Below, piece after piece: positions 47,704-59,796 of a stretch of 64,000 nucleotides of DNA; the first letter of the stretch is position 1, and the number at the start of each line of letters is the position of its first letter. Position numbers and translations under genes: made by a program. Source of the DNA: Platerodrilus igneus (lineage: Eukaryota > Arthropoda > Insecta > Coleoptera > Lycidae); contig JARFIW010001342.1 in assembly GCA_036346225.1 (NCBI GenBank), positions 1,167,001 to 1,231,000 of the forward strand, read 5' to 3'. Below the pieces are notes generated by a model. It saw nothing but the letters and a program-made list of their open reading frames with translations. It did no database searches and was not told the origin of the DNA.

Positions 47704-50700
47704 AGGGAGAATTTTGGATGTGTTGAATGTATTTGGTTATTTGACGAAACAATTTTGGATATGTCGAATTAATTTGGAAATATGGTTAAACAATTGTGGA
47801 CATGTCAAAAGAATCTGAACATATGGCGAAACAATTTTAGATATGTTGAATTAATTAGGACATATGAAGAAACAATTATGGACATGTCGAAGGAATTCGG
47901 ACATATGACGAAACAATTTTGAACATATCGAATCTTCTGGAACGGTCGAATTAATTTAAACATATGGCGAAACAATTTTGGACATGTAAATCTAATTTGG
48001 CGGTACAAAGAAACAATTTTGGACCCGTTGAATCAATTCGGACATATGACGAAACAATTTTGGACATTCAAAATAATTTGGACATATGTAGAAACAATTT
48101 TAGACATGTCCAACGAAATTGGATATATACTGAAACAATTTTAAACATGTCCAATCTTTTGGGTCTGTCGAATTAATTTGGACATATGGTGAAACAATTC
48201 TGGACACGTCCAAGTAATTTGGACATATGACAAAACAATCTTGGACATGCCCAATGCATTTGGACATGTGGCCGAACAAATTTGGAAATGTGACCGAACC
48301 AATTTGAACATATGGCCAAACAATTTTTAACGTTGAATTAATTTGGACATATGACGAAACAATTTTGGACATGCCGAATTAATTTGGATGTATGGGGAAA
48401 CAATGTGAACATGTCGAAAAAATTTAGGCATATGGCAAAACAATTTTGGCATGTCGAATTAATTTGGACATATGACGAAACAATTTTGGATATGTCGAAT
48501 TAAGTTTGACATATGACGAAACACTATTGGACATATCGTATTAATTTCAACTAATGGAAAAACAATTTTAGACATACCGAATTAATTTGGACATATGGCA
48601 AAACAATTTTGGACATGTCGAAAAAATTTGGACATATGACGAAACACTATTGGACATGTCGTATTAATTTCAACATATGGCAAAACAATTTTGGGCATGT
48701 CGAATGAATTTGGACATGTGGCAAACAATTTCGAACTTGTAGCACTAATTTGGAGATATACCGAAACAATTTTAAACATGTCCAATCTTTTGGGCCTGTG
48801 GAATTATTTTGGACATATAGCGAAATAGCTTTTGGACATGTCGAATTAATTTGGGCATATGGAGGAACAATTTGGGACACGTCGAAGTAATTTGAACATA
48901 TGTCAAAACAATCTTAAACATGCCGAATGAATTTGAACATTTGACCGAACAAATTTGAACATGTAGAACCAATTTGGGCATATGGCCAAATAATTTTTAA
49001 CGTCGAATTAATTTGGACGTATCGCGATACAATTTTGGACATGTCGAATGAATCTGGACATGTAGCAAACAATTTCGAACTTGTAGCACTAATTTGGAGA
49101 TATACCAAAACAATTTTAAACATGTCCAATCTTTTGGGCCTGTGGAATTATTTTGGACATATAGCGAAATAGCTTTTGGACATGTCCAATTAATTTGGGC
49201 ATATGGAGGAACAATTTGGCACACGTCGATGTAACTTGGACATATGTCAAAACAATCTTGGACATGCCGAATAAATTTGGACATGTGACCGAACAAATTT
49301 GAACATGTAGAACCAATTTGGGCAAATGGCCAAACAATTTTTAACGTCGAATTAATTTGAACGTATGGAGAAACAATGTGGACATGCCGAAGAAATTTGG
49401 ACATATGGAAAAACAATTTTGGACACGTCGAAATAATTTGGACATGACGAAACAACTTTAAACAATCTGAATGAATTAAGATATTTGACGAAACAATTTT
49501 GGACATGTCGAATGAATTTGGACATGTGACCGAACAAATTTGAACATGTAGAACCAATTTGGACATATGGCAAAGCAATTTTTAACGTCGAATTAATTTG
49601 GACATATGATGAAGCAATTTCGGATATGTCGAATTAATTTAAATATATGGAGAAACAATTGTGGACATGTCGAAAGAATTTGGATACATGATGAAACAAT
49701 TTTGAACATGTCGAATCTTTTGGATATATGACGAAACAATTCTAGACATGTCTGATGAATTTAAACATATGACGAAACAGTTTTAGACATGTCGAATTAA
49801 TTTAGACATATTCCAAACAGCTTTGGACATGTCGCATTAATTTGGACTGGAGAAACAATTTTGGACATGTCGAATTAATTTGCACATAAGATGAAACAAT
49901 TCTGGACATGTTGAATTAATTTGGACACATGGCAAACAACTTTAAACATGTCGAATTAAATTGGACATATGGAGAAACAATTTTGAACGTGTCGAATAAA
50001 ATTTGGACATATGACGAAACACTATTGGACATATCGTATTAATTTCAACTAATGGAAAAACAATTTTAGACATATCGAATTAATTTGGACATATGGCAAA
50101 ACAATTTTGGACATGTCAAAAAATTGGGACATATGACGAAATACTATTGGACATGTCGTATTAATTTTAACATATGGGGAAACAATTTTGAGTATGTCGA
50201 ATGAATTTGGACATATGGCAAAACAATTTCGAACTTGTAGTACCAATTTGGAGATATACCGAAACAATTTTAAACATGTCCAATCTTTTGGGCCTGTTGA
50301 ATTATTTTGGACATATAAGCGAAACAGCTTTTGGACATTTCGAATTAATTTGGACATATGGAGAAACAATTTTGGACACGTCGAAATAATTAGGACATGA
50401 CGAAACAACTTTAGACAATCTGAATGAATTAAGACATATGACGAAACAATTTTGGACATGTCGAATTAATTTGGACATAAGGAGAAACAATTTTGGATAT
50501 GTCGAATTGAGTTTGACATATGACGAAAGAATTTTGAACATGTCGAACTAATTTGAACATTGGTCTCTGGTATCTATTATTGAGCATAAAAATATAAATA
50601 TGACGCGATAAGTAAATAAAATAGAAATTTATTAAAAATATACATATAACCAAGCAAATTGGATATGCCGAAACAATTTGCACATGTGACGAAACAATTT

Positions 50701-51541
50701 TGGACATGCACAGCTAATTTGGACATATGACGAAACAATTCTGCACATGTCCGATGAATTTAAACATATGACAAAACAGTTTTGGACATGTCGAATTAAT
50801 TTAGACATATGCCAAACAGCTTTGGACATGTCGCATTAATTTGAACTGGAGAAACAATTTTGGATATGTCGAATTAATTTGCACATAAGACGAAACAATT
50901 CTGGACATGTCAAATTAATTTGGACATATGGCGAAACAATTTTGGACATGTCGAATTAATTTGGACATATGACGAAGCAATTTTGGACATGTCGAATTAC
51001 CTTAAACATATGCTAAACAGCTTTGGACATATCGAAATAATTTGCACATAAGACAAAACAAGTCGGGACATGTCGAAATAATTTTGACACAGGAAAACAA
51101 CTTTGAACATGTCGAATTAATTTGGACATATGGTCAAACATTTTTGGACACGTCGAATAAAATTGGACATGTCGAATGAATTTGGACATATGGTGAAACA
51201 ATATTGGACACATCGAAAATATTTGAACATATGACGAAACACTATTGAACATGTCATATTAATTTCAACATATGGGGAAACAATTTTGGGCATGTCGAAT
51301 GAATTTGGACATGTGACAAAACAATTTCAAACTTGTAGCACTAATTTGAACATATGGCGAAACAATTTTGGACACGTCGAATTAATTTGGACGTATGTTC
51401 TCTTGTCTCTTTGGAATCGATGATTGAGCATAAAAAAAAATGTCGCAATAAATTGAAAAAAATTAAAATTTTTTAAAAATATACATATAACCAAACAATT
51501 TCTACATGATGAAACAATTTGGGCACATGGCTGATGGATAT

Positions 51542-51630
51542 GGGCAAATTTTTATTTTTATTTATTTATTGCGACATATTTCTAGTTTTAAGCTCGCTCA
51601 ATCATCGATACCAGAGAACAGAAACTACTA
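51542..51630 (-). repeat. inverted copy of the minisatellite spacer
   Basis: Reads as the reverse complement of the spacer module of the 45.8-51.5 kb array (ATTTATTTATTGCGACATAT, CTCAATCATCGATACCAGAG). Together with the spacer at 51405 it forms an imperfect inverted pair at the edge of the array. Confidence 0.75.
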
Positions 51631-51687
51631 TTTAAAATTTTATCCAATTCTTTCAGACAAATTAAATGCTCCTGTCAATACCCCTAC

Positions 51688-51982
51688 ATGTGATTTTCCA
51701 ATGCTCCACCCGAAGGTACTACATTAGTCAAGAAGCGAGTTTTTTAACCTGAAAAATTTTGACCTTTGCCAAACCCTTGCTATTCCAAGCAAAGTAAGGA
51801 TCTTCAACGTGCGTGACAACACTCACACACGGGACCTCCATTTTACCTCTCATCCGAACGAGGACGTATTTTTGTAAAAAATGCTCGCCTAACATTTTTC
51901 AAGCGGACCGTGTCGGAATTAGAACCCGGGGGGACCTTGAGAGTAGTAGTCACACGCATACCAACTACGACACGGAGCCGCC
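51688..51982 (-). mobile_element. tRNA-headed SINE, copy 4 (full length)
   Basis: Minus-strand copy with complete body and head; the B-box region is slightly damaged (GAATTAGAACCC plus extra G residues). It is flanked by 19-bp direct repeats with two mismatches, CTCCTGTCAATACCCCTAC (51669-51687) and CTCCTGTCAACACCCATAC (51983-52001). Confidence 0.92.
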
Positions 51983-52001
51983 CTCCTGTCAACACCCATA
52001 C

Positions 52002-53900
52002 TTGGAGCCTACAGTTGTACCTCTCATAAAAAAAAACAGGTTAGATCACTCAATCAAATGCATTTTAAGCTCTCCCATGATCGAGGAGAGATGGGACGCA
52101 AGGGTGTAGATTTGAACTATCAACTTGAAGAGTGAAGTTAAAAGGTAGCTCACGATGACGTTTCATTATCCCGGAATGAATGATCTTGAAGGGTACAAAA
52201 ATAAGCAGAATGGACCCTACACTTCTGCGCCCGTACATTCCTAATCTATCTACTTAAAGCTCATTAATCACAAGGACCTTGTAAATAATTATCCCGAAAA
52301 TCTGATATATCATAGAAGCAGATAGCTCAAGGTGTTGGAAATCTCAGATCGAGATCAAATTTTCTGCCTTTTTTCTATTATAAATATGTTTTCAGAGAGT
52401 TCTAATAGGAAAAAGGTTGTTAAAATTGGGTGTACGCGTGATCTAAGATAACCTTGAACTATCCGTACCCATGACATTAGATTTTTCTAAGTTCAACTAT
52501 TACGAGAAGGTCCTTGGCCGAATGAGCTTCGTTAGTTTTGGGTTGTTCAAACCTGGTAGCTCTGAAATTATAAAGCATTCAAGGACGAAGCAAGGAACGC
52601 AAGGGCTTTCTTTGTACCATACGAATTAGCTGAAAAAAGAGTTGTTCATGAAATTATCAAGTACGTAATTATAATTTCAATTTCAATAGTTAACGTTACC
52701 CGATCGAAAGCTAAACAATACCACGCGCCACCTAGCGCAGCTTCGTCCAAGCTCCGCAACACTTTGCTAACAGTTTAAATTTAATCCGCACAGATGTCGC
52801 CACACCACTCCATTGCTTTATTCTATAGCGTTCACGAGTTCAGTGTCAGGTTCAACGACCACGTGCTTTATATACAATTCATTCATAATTATTTGTTTAG
52901 AAATTGAATTTTAAATAATGTAACTCGAGGTCTAAATAAAGACCGGCACAAATTACCATATAATCTTGAATAATCAAATTAAACAAACAAACCTGGATCA
53001 GCTGGAATAGTTCTGGGAAACTCGTACATTTTTGCGTTGCACTTGTAACTAATTATCATATGTATACATATTATACACACAAAAAATCTAACAAGCCAAG
53101 TGGGAGCTTAAAGGATGATTCCTGTTAAGCCAATGAAACACTGGGCAATACTGGCGGGTTCGGTAACCGCGTCCGGGGTTGTTAACTACAGACGTGGGCG
53201 TCGGGATGCGCGCAGACGTCGGGAGGTTTTTCACCTGTGGATCTCAAATAATTGTATTATATAATAATTAAATAAGAGGATAGGGGCGGCGTTTAGACGT
53301 TAGAACGGCGGTTATGAAGAAACTAATTTTTTGCTATCAGTCCTGTTTTATTTATTTAATAATATAAAGATTATCTCTCTCCTTATGGTTCGAAAGCGGT
53401 TTGTTTGTCATCGGGGGTAATGACCGTCAACGATTAAAGAATACTAATTATGTCGGTTATTAGGAAATTGGTGGTTTTATGTAAGAAATTGGGTGATGCA
53501 GTTGGAAAAGAAGGGTTTTGGACATTTTCTGGTAACTTGCATGAGCGCCATTTAATTTAATTAGTTGCACAATAAATTAGCAAAATGAGGTAGGTAAGTA
53601 ACAAAGCCAATTATTATCTGAAGTATGACGATAAGCCACCTGATCGTTTATTTTGTACCCACTAACTGAGTTTAAAATTATCAGCAAGGTTAAAGATTAC
53701 CGATTTCAGACAGTTTCCTTTTATATGCGAAAACAAAAACCGAACTCCAGAAAAACAAACGCTAGAAGCTTTTGTTTTTTGAAGTTACTCTTGATCTCTG
53801 GAATAAAAGCTCACAAGTGGGGAGACTTCCTCAAAAGACGACTTGGAACCAAATCCATAAAACTCTGGGACAAGTTTCAGAAAAGCATACGCTGGATGTA
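52002..53900. other. intergenic, nothing recognised
   Basis: AT-rich with a short GC-richer patch near 53150-53230. No coding similarity in the few open frames. Confidence 0.5.
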
Positions 53901-53902
53901 TG

Positions 53903-54030
53903 ATTAATTAGACATGTCCAAAATTGTTTATCCATGTGCCCAAATTAATGCGACATATCCAGAATTGTTTCTACAAATGTCCAAATTAATTCGACATGCC
54001 TAAAACTGTTTCGCAATATGTGTAATTTCA
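53903..54030 (-). repeat. detached fragment of the 41-bp minisatellite, inverted
   Basis: GACATGTCCAAAATTGTTT, CCAAATTAATGCGACATATCC and CCAAATTAATTCGACATGCC are reverse complements of the minisatellite unit. About three units lie 2.4 kb from the main array and in opposite orientation. Confidence 0.8.
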
Positions 54031-54087
54031 TCCGACACGATAATTTATGAATATTGAAGAAAAAATAGAAACAAAAAAGTAGAAAAA

Positions 54088-54783
54088 ATTTGTTTGCCGG
54101 TTGTAGAGATCAAAATTTTAAATCATTGTGTAGGATCGTTGCTCGATTCAGGAGCAGAGGCGAGTTTAGTATCGGAAAAATTCGTTAAAGGGATTAAAGA
54201 GGAAATTAATGATAGGATTATGCCGATTAAGAGGAGCCATTTGGTTGCTCCAAATAAAAAAAGGTTTGCTGTGGTAAATAGTGTGGTAGTATTGAAAGTA
54301 GAAATAGGCTCGTTAAGCTGTGAACAGGAATTTTTTATCGTTCCTGGAGTTAAATTTAAAAGCATTTTAGGGATTGATTGCATGATGAATATAGGTGTAG
54401 TAATTGATTTGGAGAGGAGATTAGTGAAGGTTAGAGACGTGGTATTGCCCTGGAAGGAGTGTTATAATGTCACAGAGGATGACACAGGTTTAAACGTAAA
54501 CGTAATGGAGATAGAGGAAGGTGAGGTTAGTGAAATAAATACTCTTAAATGTCCAGAAGAAAAATTAAAAGAGGTTCAAGCGTTATTAAGAAAACATTCT
54601 GAGTTGGTAGGAGTACAGGCGAGCACAGCGTTAGGTTACGAGCATGTGTTGGAGGTAGATAATTCAGAACCAGTTTATACAAAAATTTATCTAGTATCCG
54701 CAGCATCCAGGGAGCAGATACATCAGGAAGTAATAAAAAAGTTAATTGATGGCATACCTTTAACAGGAATTTTGGTAAGTTAA
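54088..54783 (+). pseudogene. Gypsy-like pol remnant: retroviral-type protease and start of RT
   Basis: An uninterrupted frame of about 230 codons starting LPVVEIKILNHCVGSLLDSG. The aspartic protease motif LLDSGAEASLV is at roughly residues 16-26. The second protease signature SILGIDCMMNIGVVID is near residues 90-105. A linker of about 80 residues leads into EHVLEVDNSEPVYTKIYLVS, which resembles the entry into a Gypsy reverse transcriptase. The RT palm (YxDD) is missing, so the element was truncated there. The protease differs from that of the Gypsy copy at 18092, so this is a second family. That the frame remains open although the element is dead suggests fairly recent loss. Confidence 0.82.
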
Positions 54784-55280
54784 ATTTGAGGAATTTGTTC
54801 TGGTTAAGTGCGTTATATGGAGATTCTAGAATCTAGAAGGTACATAGGGTTATGTGTAGAGAGAAAATTTGAGAATACGGAAGTGGTACCGTATGGTTTG
54901 TCTGAAGTAAATATAGGGATGAATAAAGGCAGGGTTAATTTAGTATTCCGTGAAATAGTTACTTATATAGTGATAGTGATAGCAGGAAAAGTAAGGATCA
55001 AGGTGGTAAGGTATTTTAGGAGGATAACAGTACGGATCAAGACGAGGGTTAGGTTCAAGTAGAGAATCTAAACTGCGTAGCATTTATGGCTACCAAGTGT
55101 GAATAAAATAATAGTCATATAGGTGTAAATAATAGTTGATAGCGATAAATAATCGTAATATAGGTCTACAGAATAGTGATAGAGATTAATTAAATGTACA
55201 TACAAATTAGTTTAGGATATTTGAATAAAGAGTACAAAAATTTTGAGTTCCTTTCTTTATTCAAATCGGGGGATAATACT
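54784..55280 (+). pseudogene. decayed 3' part of the second Gypsy-like element, ending at a possible polypurine tract
   Basis: The region after the protease frame contains no RT, RNase H or integrase motif. A basic, frame-disrupted stretch (near 54975-55060) could be the tail of pol. ATCGGGGGATAATA at 55265-55278 resembles a polypurine tract, and TGTAATTTG at 55281 could be the start of a 3' LTR. No matching 5' LTR was found in the window, so this boundary is an inference. Confidence 0.4.
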
Positions 55281-55514
55281 ATGTAATTTGTAGGTTAAGA
55301 TTAATTAGATAATTTATTAGACAATTTAGGGTAGACTGCCGTGTATAAATATTACATATTAAACGGTTAAAATAGGTCTTAAAAATCTAGTGTATCAATG
55401 AATTAATTTAGAGTAAGAATTTTAGAATTAATTTTACTTCAGTTACAGCTTTGCAAATATTCGCGAAGAACTTTCATAATATTCATATTTTAGCATAAAG
55501 AAACGATTAATTTT

Positions 55515-55833
55515 ATGTATTTTTCATAAAGGTAAATTCGCAGGATTTATGGTGCCCCAACAGTGGAGTTTGAATTAGATCTTCAGCAGAGATGCTGAGC
55601 AAATTTCGAGAATTTACGACGCCCAATTTGTGGGGAACGAAGGTAAACAGAACTATTTCAACCCAACCGTGGTGCTCGAGTTCATAGAACTCAAACTGCA
55701 TTATATATATATATACACAAATTGGGCGTCGTAAATTCTCGAAATTTGCTCAGCATCTCTGCTGAAGATCTAATTCAAACTCCACTGTTGGGGCACCATA
55801 AATCCTGCGAATTTACCTTTATGAAAAATACAT
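55515..55833. repeat. perfect 118-bp inverted repeat, 83-bp spacer
   Basis: 55515-55632 and 55716-55833 are exact reverse complements by my reading (outer end ATGTATTTTTCATAAAGG, inner end GGGCGTCGTAAATT and complement). The spacer ends in a short AT run. Short frames here appear twice only because the sequence is palindromic. Confidence 0.93.
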
Positions 55834-55857
55834 ACGTAAATTCTGGTTGTTTCCTCT

Positions 55858-55910
55858 ATACAGGGTGTTTGAAATTGCCTTGTTTATACTTAAATTTAGC
55901 CCTTTAAAAC

Positions 55911-55997
<87 letters not shown>

Positions 55998-56112
55998 AGT
56001 GGTTTTAAAGGCTAAATTAATATAAACAATTATATATATATTATATATATATATATTGTAGTGTTTAAAGGCTAAATTTAAGTATAAACAAGGCAATTTC
56101 AAACACCCTGTA
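55858..56112. mobile_element. palindromic MITE with TACAGGGTG ends
   Basis: Left end TACAGGGTGTTTGAAATTGC, right end its complement GCAATTTCAAACACCCTGTA, consistent with a TA target site. The arms continue through TTTATACTTAAATTTAGCC and CTTTAAAACCACTACA and meet at a long (AT)n core (55914-55994). The right arm is partly duplicated (TGTAGTGG at 55996 and TGTAGTG at 56058). Inverted similarity continues beyond the ends on both sides (GGTTGTTTCC and GGAAACAACC), so the MITE may sit in an older palindrome. ACAGGGTG-ended MITEs are common in arthropods. Confidence 0.75.
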
Positions 56113-56139
56113 TAGGAAACAACCAAAATTTACGTGCCA

Positions 56140-58140
56140 AATTTATCTCATTTAGTGAATTTAAAGTAACAAGTATTAATAAAATTTTACAAGTAGTGAT
56201 TAAAATTTAGTTAGGTTCGTAAAGAAAATAAATTGTAGAAGCCAATGCAAATTATTAATTAATTTAATTGAGTTTAGTTGAAAGGGTTATTACGTCTAAT
56301 ACGCATAAGAGCTTGAAAAATCGATAATACCAAGGTGAAACGCTTTGCTAACATATAAACAGCCGTTGAATATAAAATACCTTGAAACGTAAACTCCTAG
56401 AAATGTTGTTTTAAAAACGTTCGTTGATGAACACCTGCAGGTTTTGGAAAGGTCATGTTCCTCTTATTTGTGTAGATAAAAGACGAAATTCGAGGTATAT
56501 TGTACAAACGGTAGAATGTTTCGCATAAATGCTAACTAAAAGTTTCCTTAAAGCGCAGAAGGGATGGACAATCAATGACATGCTTCGGAATGAGACAGGC
56601 AACTGCTATAGTTCATTTCGAAACGCACGTATTCAGTCCACATGGGTTAGTTTAAAACGCGGACAGTAATATCGATTTTCTACCACTCAAGCGAGGGTAG
56701 AAGAAAACATAGAATATACATAAAGAGGAATAGAATTAGTATAGGCGGGGTTTTTAAGACGTCAATAGATATATCATTGGTCGATATAGTTGTAGAACAG
56801 ACAAGCACGGGAAAATTTAAATGCGAGTTTTTCGGAAAATATCATAACGACGCGCTAAATTTCGGAGATTTCAAAAACGGTTGAACCAAAATTTGAGGAA
56901 GTATTATTTTAAATCAGGTATTTCGCGGGAAGAGTGACCGAGAGGTGGCATTCGAATTGTATAAATACTCGAAGAGAATTAGCATCGCTCTCTTTTAACT
57001 TCGCTCTTAGTACTTTCATCGCTACAGACTACGAACAGAAATTTACCACGAGCTTGTAAGTATATAAAAATTTTTTTTTAATTTAAATAGTATTGTGTTG
57101 GCCTCATAATTCGATACGCGGATAGTGTCGAGTCTAAATTTTATTGAGGTGCAACATATATCTTAACAAGCTCGTAAAGTAACGTAAATTAAATGAAATT
57201 AAACTAAAGTACGCAATTATAAAAGAAGTGTAATAAACTTGGATTTGGATGCATCGTGAAAGCAGAGCATGCAGCACAACTTAGATAGTGTTCATCTACA
57301 AATAGCTGGAGACGGCAGCAGAGCAGAAGCACGAAACCGAGAGTGCAGGAACTTAACGGCTTCGTCAACGGAGTAGGGATCTTCAAAAAATTCCAGGTAA
57401 CGCATTAGAATTTGCTGTTTTTTATAAACTATGAAAATTGTTGTGATGTGTGAGAGTGAACTATGATGGTATTTTACATTATTTTCCGTATTGAAAATAA
57501 TACGTATAACTAACTTTTATTATGGTATTTAAATATAAATCTAAAGGTGTATATAAAGCTTATTAACGTTCCTCAGGAATTTAAATTTTGTTAAGAGTAC
57601 ATGGTTTTTTTTGTGTTTGTTGTAAGAGTATGCAAAGTAAAAAGCATACATTATTCATAATTAACTGGGTTATCATGAGCTCACCATACTCCAGAGTGTA
57701 CTAATTAAAATTAATTATAAATAAAGAAAGAAAAATAAGGTATTATTCAGGGCCCATTTCCTCCGGTTACATTCAATTGATATTTCCAGTTGAAATCCTG
57801 GACTTTACAAAGGTAGAATTATTGAGGTGTAACTTGAGCACCGAAATGTAGATAATCTTGAAGTTTTATTTGTAAATAGTGGTAAATAAATAATGTATGA
57901 TTGTTGTATTATTTTGTGGTTTTATTGAGAGTATGCATGAATGATAAAGAGTGATAGGGAATCTAGGTATCCAAGAGGAGGCCCAACTGAGCTAGCCAGG
58001 GAGCTGTTGAAGTAATTAAATGATGGAAGCAGAATCTGGGTAAGAAATTATTTTTTTGAAAAATTCTCTATTGTGTGCAATTTTCGATTTGTTTTAAAAT
58101 TGATAATTCGTGAGGGGCACGATTATTTAGAGGTTACACA
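56140..58140. other. unassigned region with a TATA-type promoter candidate
   Basis: TATAAATA at 56961-56968 is followed about 30 bp later by a pyrimidine-rich stretch, then by GAGCTTGTAAGTATATA (near 57050), which resembles a splice donor. This could be the promoter and leader of the second Gypsy-like element's LTR or an unrelated promoter. No coding exon is recognised downstream. Confidence 0.3.
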
Positions 58141-58145
58141 GCAAT

Positions 58146-58148
<3 letters not shown>

Positions 58149-58190
<42 letters not shown>
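58149..58190. repeat. (AT)n microsatellite
   Basis: About 42 bp of AT dinucleotides at the left edge of the ~310-bp satellite. Confidence 0.95.
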
Positions 58191-58195
<5 letters not shown>

Positions 58196-58762
58196 CGGGT
58201 GAGACATTTAAAAGAAACCAACCCTCTATCAGTGAAAGCAGAGACAGAAACAAAAGTTCAAAACTAAATTCATAAGCCTGGAAAATTCTAGAAATACATA
58301 GAAATACAAGCATTAAATATTCTTATTTTTCTTTGGAATTGTATCAGAAATTTATAACAGTGAATACCGTCTATCGGTGGCCGGTAGGTTCATTAGAAAA
58401 AATCAGAACCCAAGTCCAGAAAACAAAAATACAAACTCCGAAGCAAATTTGAGAAAACCAAGTGCTTGATAATTTTGTTTCTTTTGGAGTTCTAAACCGC
58501 TAGCGTGTGAGATATTCAAAAGAAAACAATTCTCTATCAATGGAGACCGAGACTTCTTAAAAGAAAACTCTAAATTAAAAAATCAGGAAAATTCTAAAAA
58601 TACAAGTATTAAATATTGTTGCTTTTCTTTGAAATGGCATCCTGGACTCTGTGAATGCGCTCTATGCAACTTCTTCAATAAAAGAATCAGAACCTGAGTC
58701 CAAAAAAACAAAAATACAAACTCAATGGCAACTTCCAGAAAAAGAATTGGTGGATAAATTTG

Positions 58763-58979
58763 CAATGGCAGGTGAGCATTTTTCACAAAAATTACGCCCT
58801 CGTTCGGATGAGAGGTTAAATGGAGGTCCCGTGTGTGAGTGTTGTCACGCACGTTAAAGATCCCTACCTTGCCTGGAACGGCAAGGGTTCGGCAAAATTC
58901 TAAATTTCCAGGCAACAAAAAAACTCGCCTCCTGGCCAATGTAGTACCTTCTGGTGGAGCGTTGGAAATGTAAATGAAC
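58763..58979 (+). mobile_element. tRNA-headed SINE, copy 5 (5'-truncated, plus strand)
   Basis: The only plus-strand copy. It begins inside the body (TGAGCATTTTTCACAAAAAT), contains CACGCACGTTAAAGATCC and ends near GGAGCGTTGGAAATGTAAAT. The tRNA head is missing. Flanked by 14-bp direct repeats with one mismatch, GGTGGATAAATTTG (58749-58762) and GGTGAATAAATTTG (58980-58993), both recognisable as satellite sequence. Confidence 0.88.
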
Positions 58980-59796
58980 GGTGAATAAATTTGTTTCTTT
59001 TGAAGTCGGTGTTGAATCTTTACCAATGGAAAACAACTCTATCAGTGGAGGCAGAGGCTCCTTAAAAAGAAGACTCAGAAGCTAAGGTTAAAATAACTAA
59101 ATAAAAAATTTTGGAAAATTCTAGAAATACACACATTAAATATTATTGTATTCTTTAGAATTGTATGTTGGAATGATTACAGTGAATGCCGTCTATAGGT
59201 GGCTGTTAAATTTAAAAAAAAACAGAAGTCGAGTCCTTACAACTAAAATATAACCTTAGGGGGAAATTTCAGAAAAACAAGTGCTGACTAGATTTTTTTA
59301 TGGAGTGGCTTCTGAATCTGTATCACTAGAAAACAGCCCTATATCAGTAGAGGTAGGGATATTGTAAACCGAAAACTCGGAAGCGAAAGTTCAAAAATCA
59401 AATTAAAAACTGAGGAGAATTCTAGAAATACAAGCATTAAATATTCTTGTTTTTCTTTGAAATTACATCAGAGCCTTTGTAAATGTCTTATATTGATAGC
59501 AGGAAATTTCTTCAAAAAAAAGATTCAGAGCTTGGGTGCAGGAAACAAAAATATATACAGAAGCAAATTTAAGAAAAGCAAGTGCTGGATAAATTTCTTT
59601 CTTTTTAAGTTGTCGCTGAATCTTTACCAATGATAAGTACTTAGCCTCACCGCCCGATGGCGCCACTATCGCAAGAGAAATTTACTATCGTGTAGTACAT
59701 TCTCGTAGACGGTTACTGTCGAAATTTAGCCGAATCGGACTCGTAGTTTTGTTTTGATCGCGTGTGGAAGCGGGCGTGTCCGCGAATTTTAGAAAA

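Larger units (their letters stand above)
45810..51535. repeat. 41-bp minisatellite array with recurring spacer modules
   Basis: The unit is CAATTTTGGACATGTCGAAT plus TAATTTGGACATATGACGAAA: two related halves of about 20 bp that share AATTTGGACAT. The array is interrupted by a ~100-120-bp spacer near 45815-45920, 46180-46260, 46400-46445, 46530-46605, 46945-47055, 50565-50655 and 51405-51495. Spacer landmarks are TCTCTGGTATCGATGATTGA, GCATAAAAATATAAATATGA and CGCGATAAATAAATAAAA. A palindromic element is inserted at 47264. Minus-strand open frames of up to 193 codons are readings of the repeat. Confidence 0.92.

Noticed and set aside
48997..49578. 193-codon minus-strand open frame with repeated CPNSFDMSKIVS-like motifs
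   Set aside because: It is a reading of the 41-bp minisatellite; 41 is not a multiple of three, so the frame cycles through the repeat, and many similar frames exist across the array. No start context or domain.
45810..51535. Regularly spaced repeats suggesting a CRISPR-like array
   Set aside because: Units are contiguous, diverged and without unique spacers of constant length; the context is eukaryotic satellite DNA.
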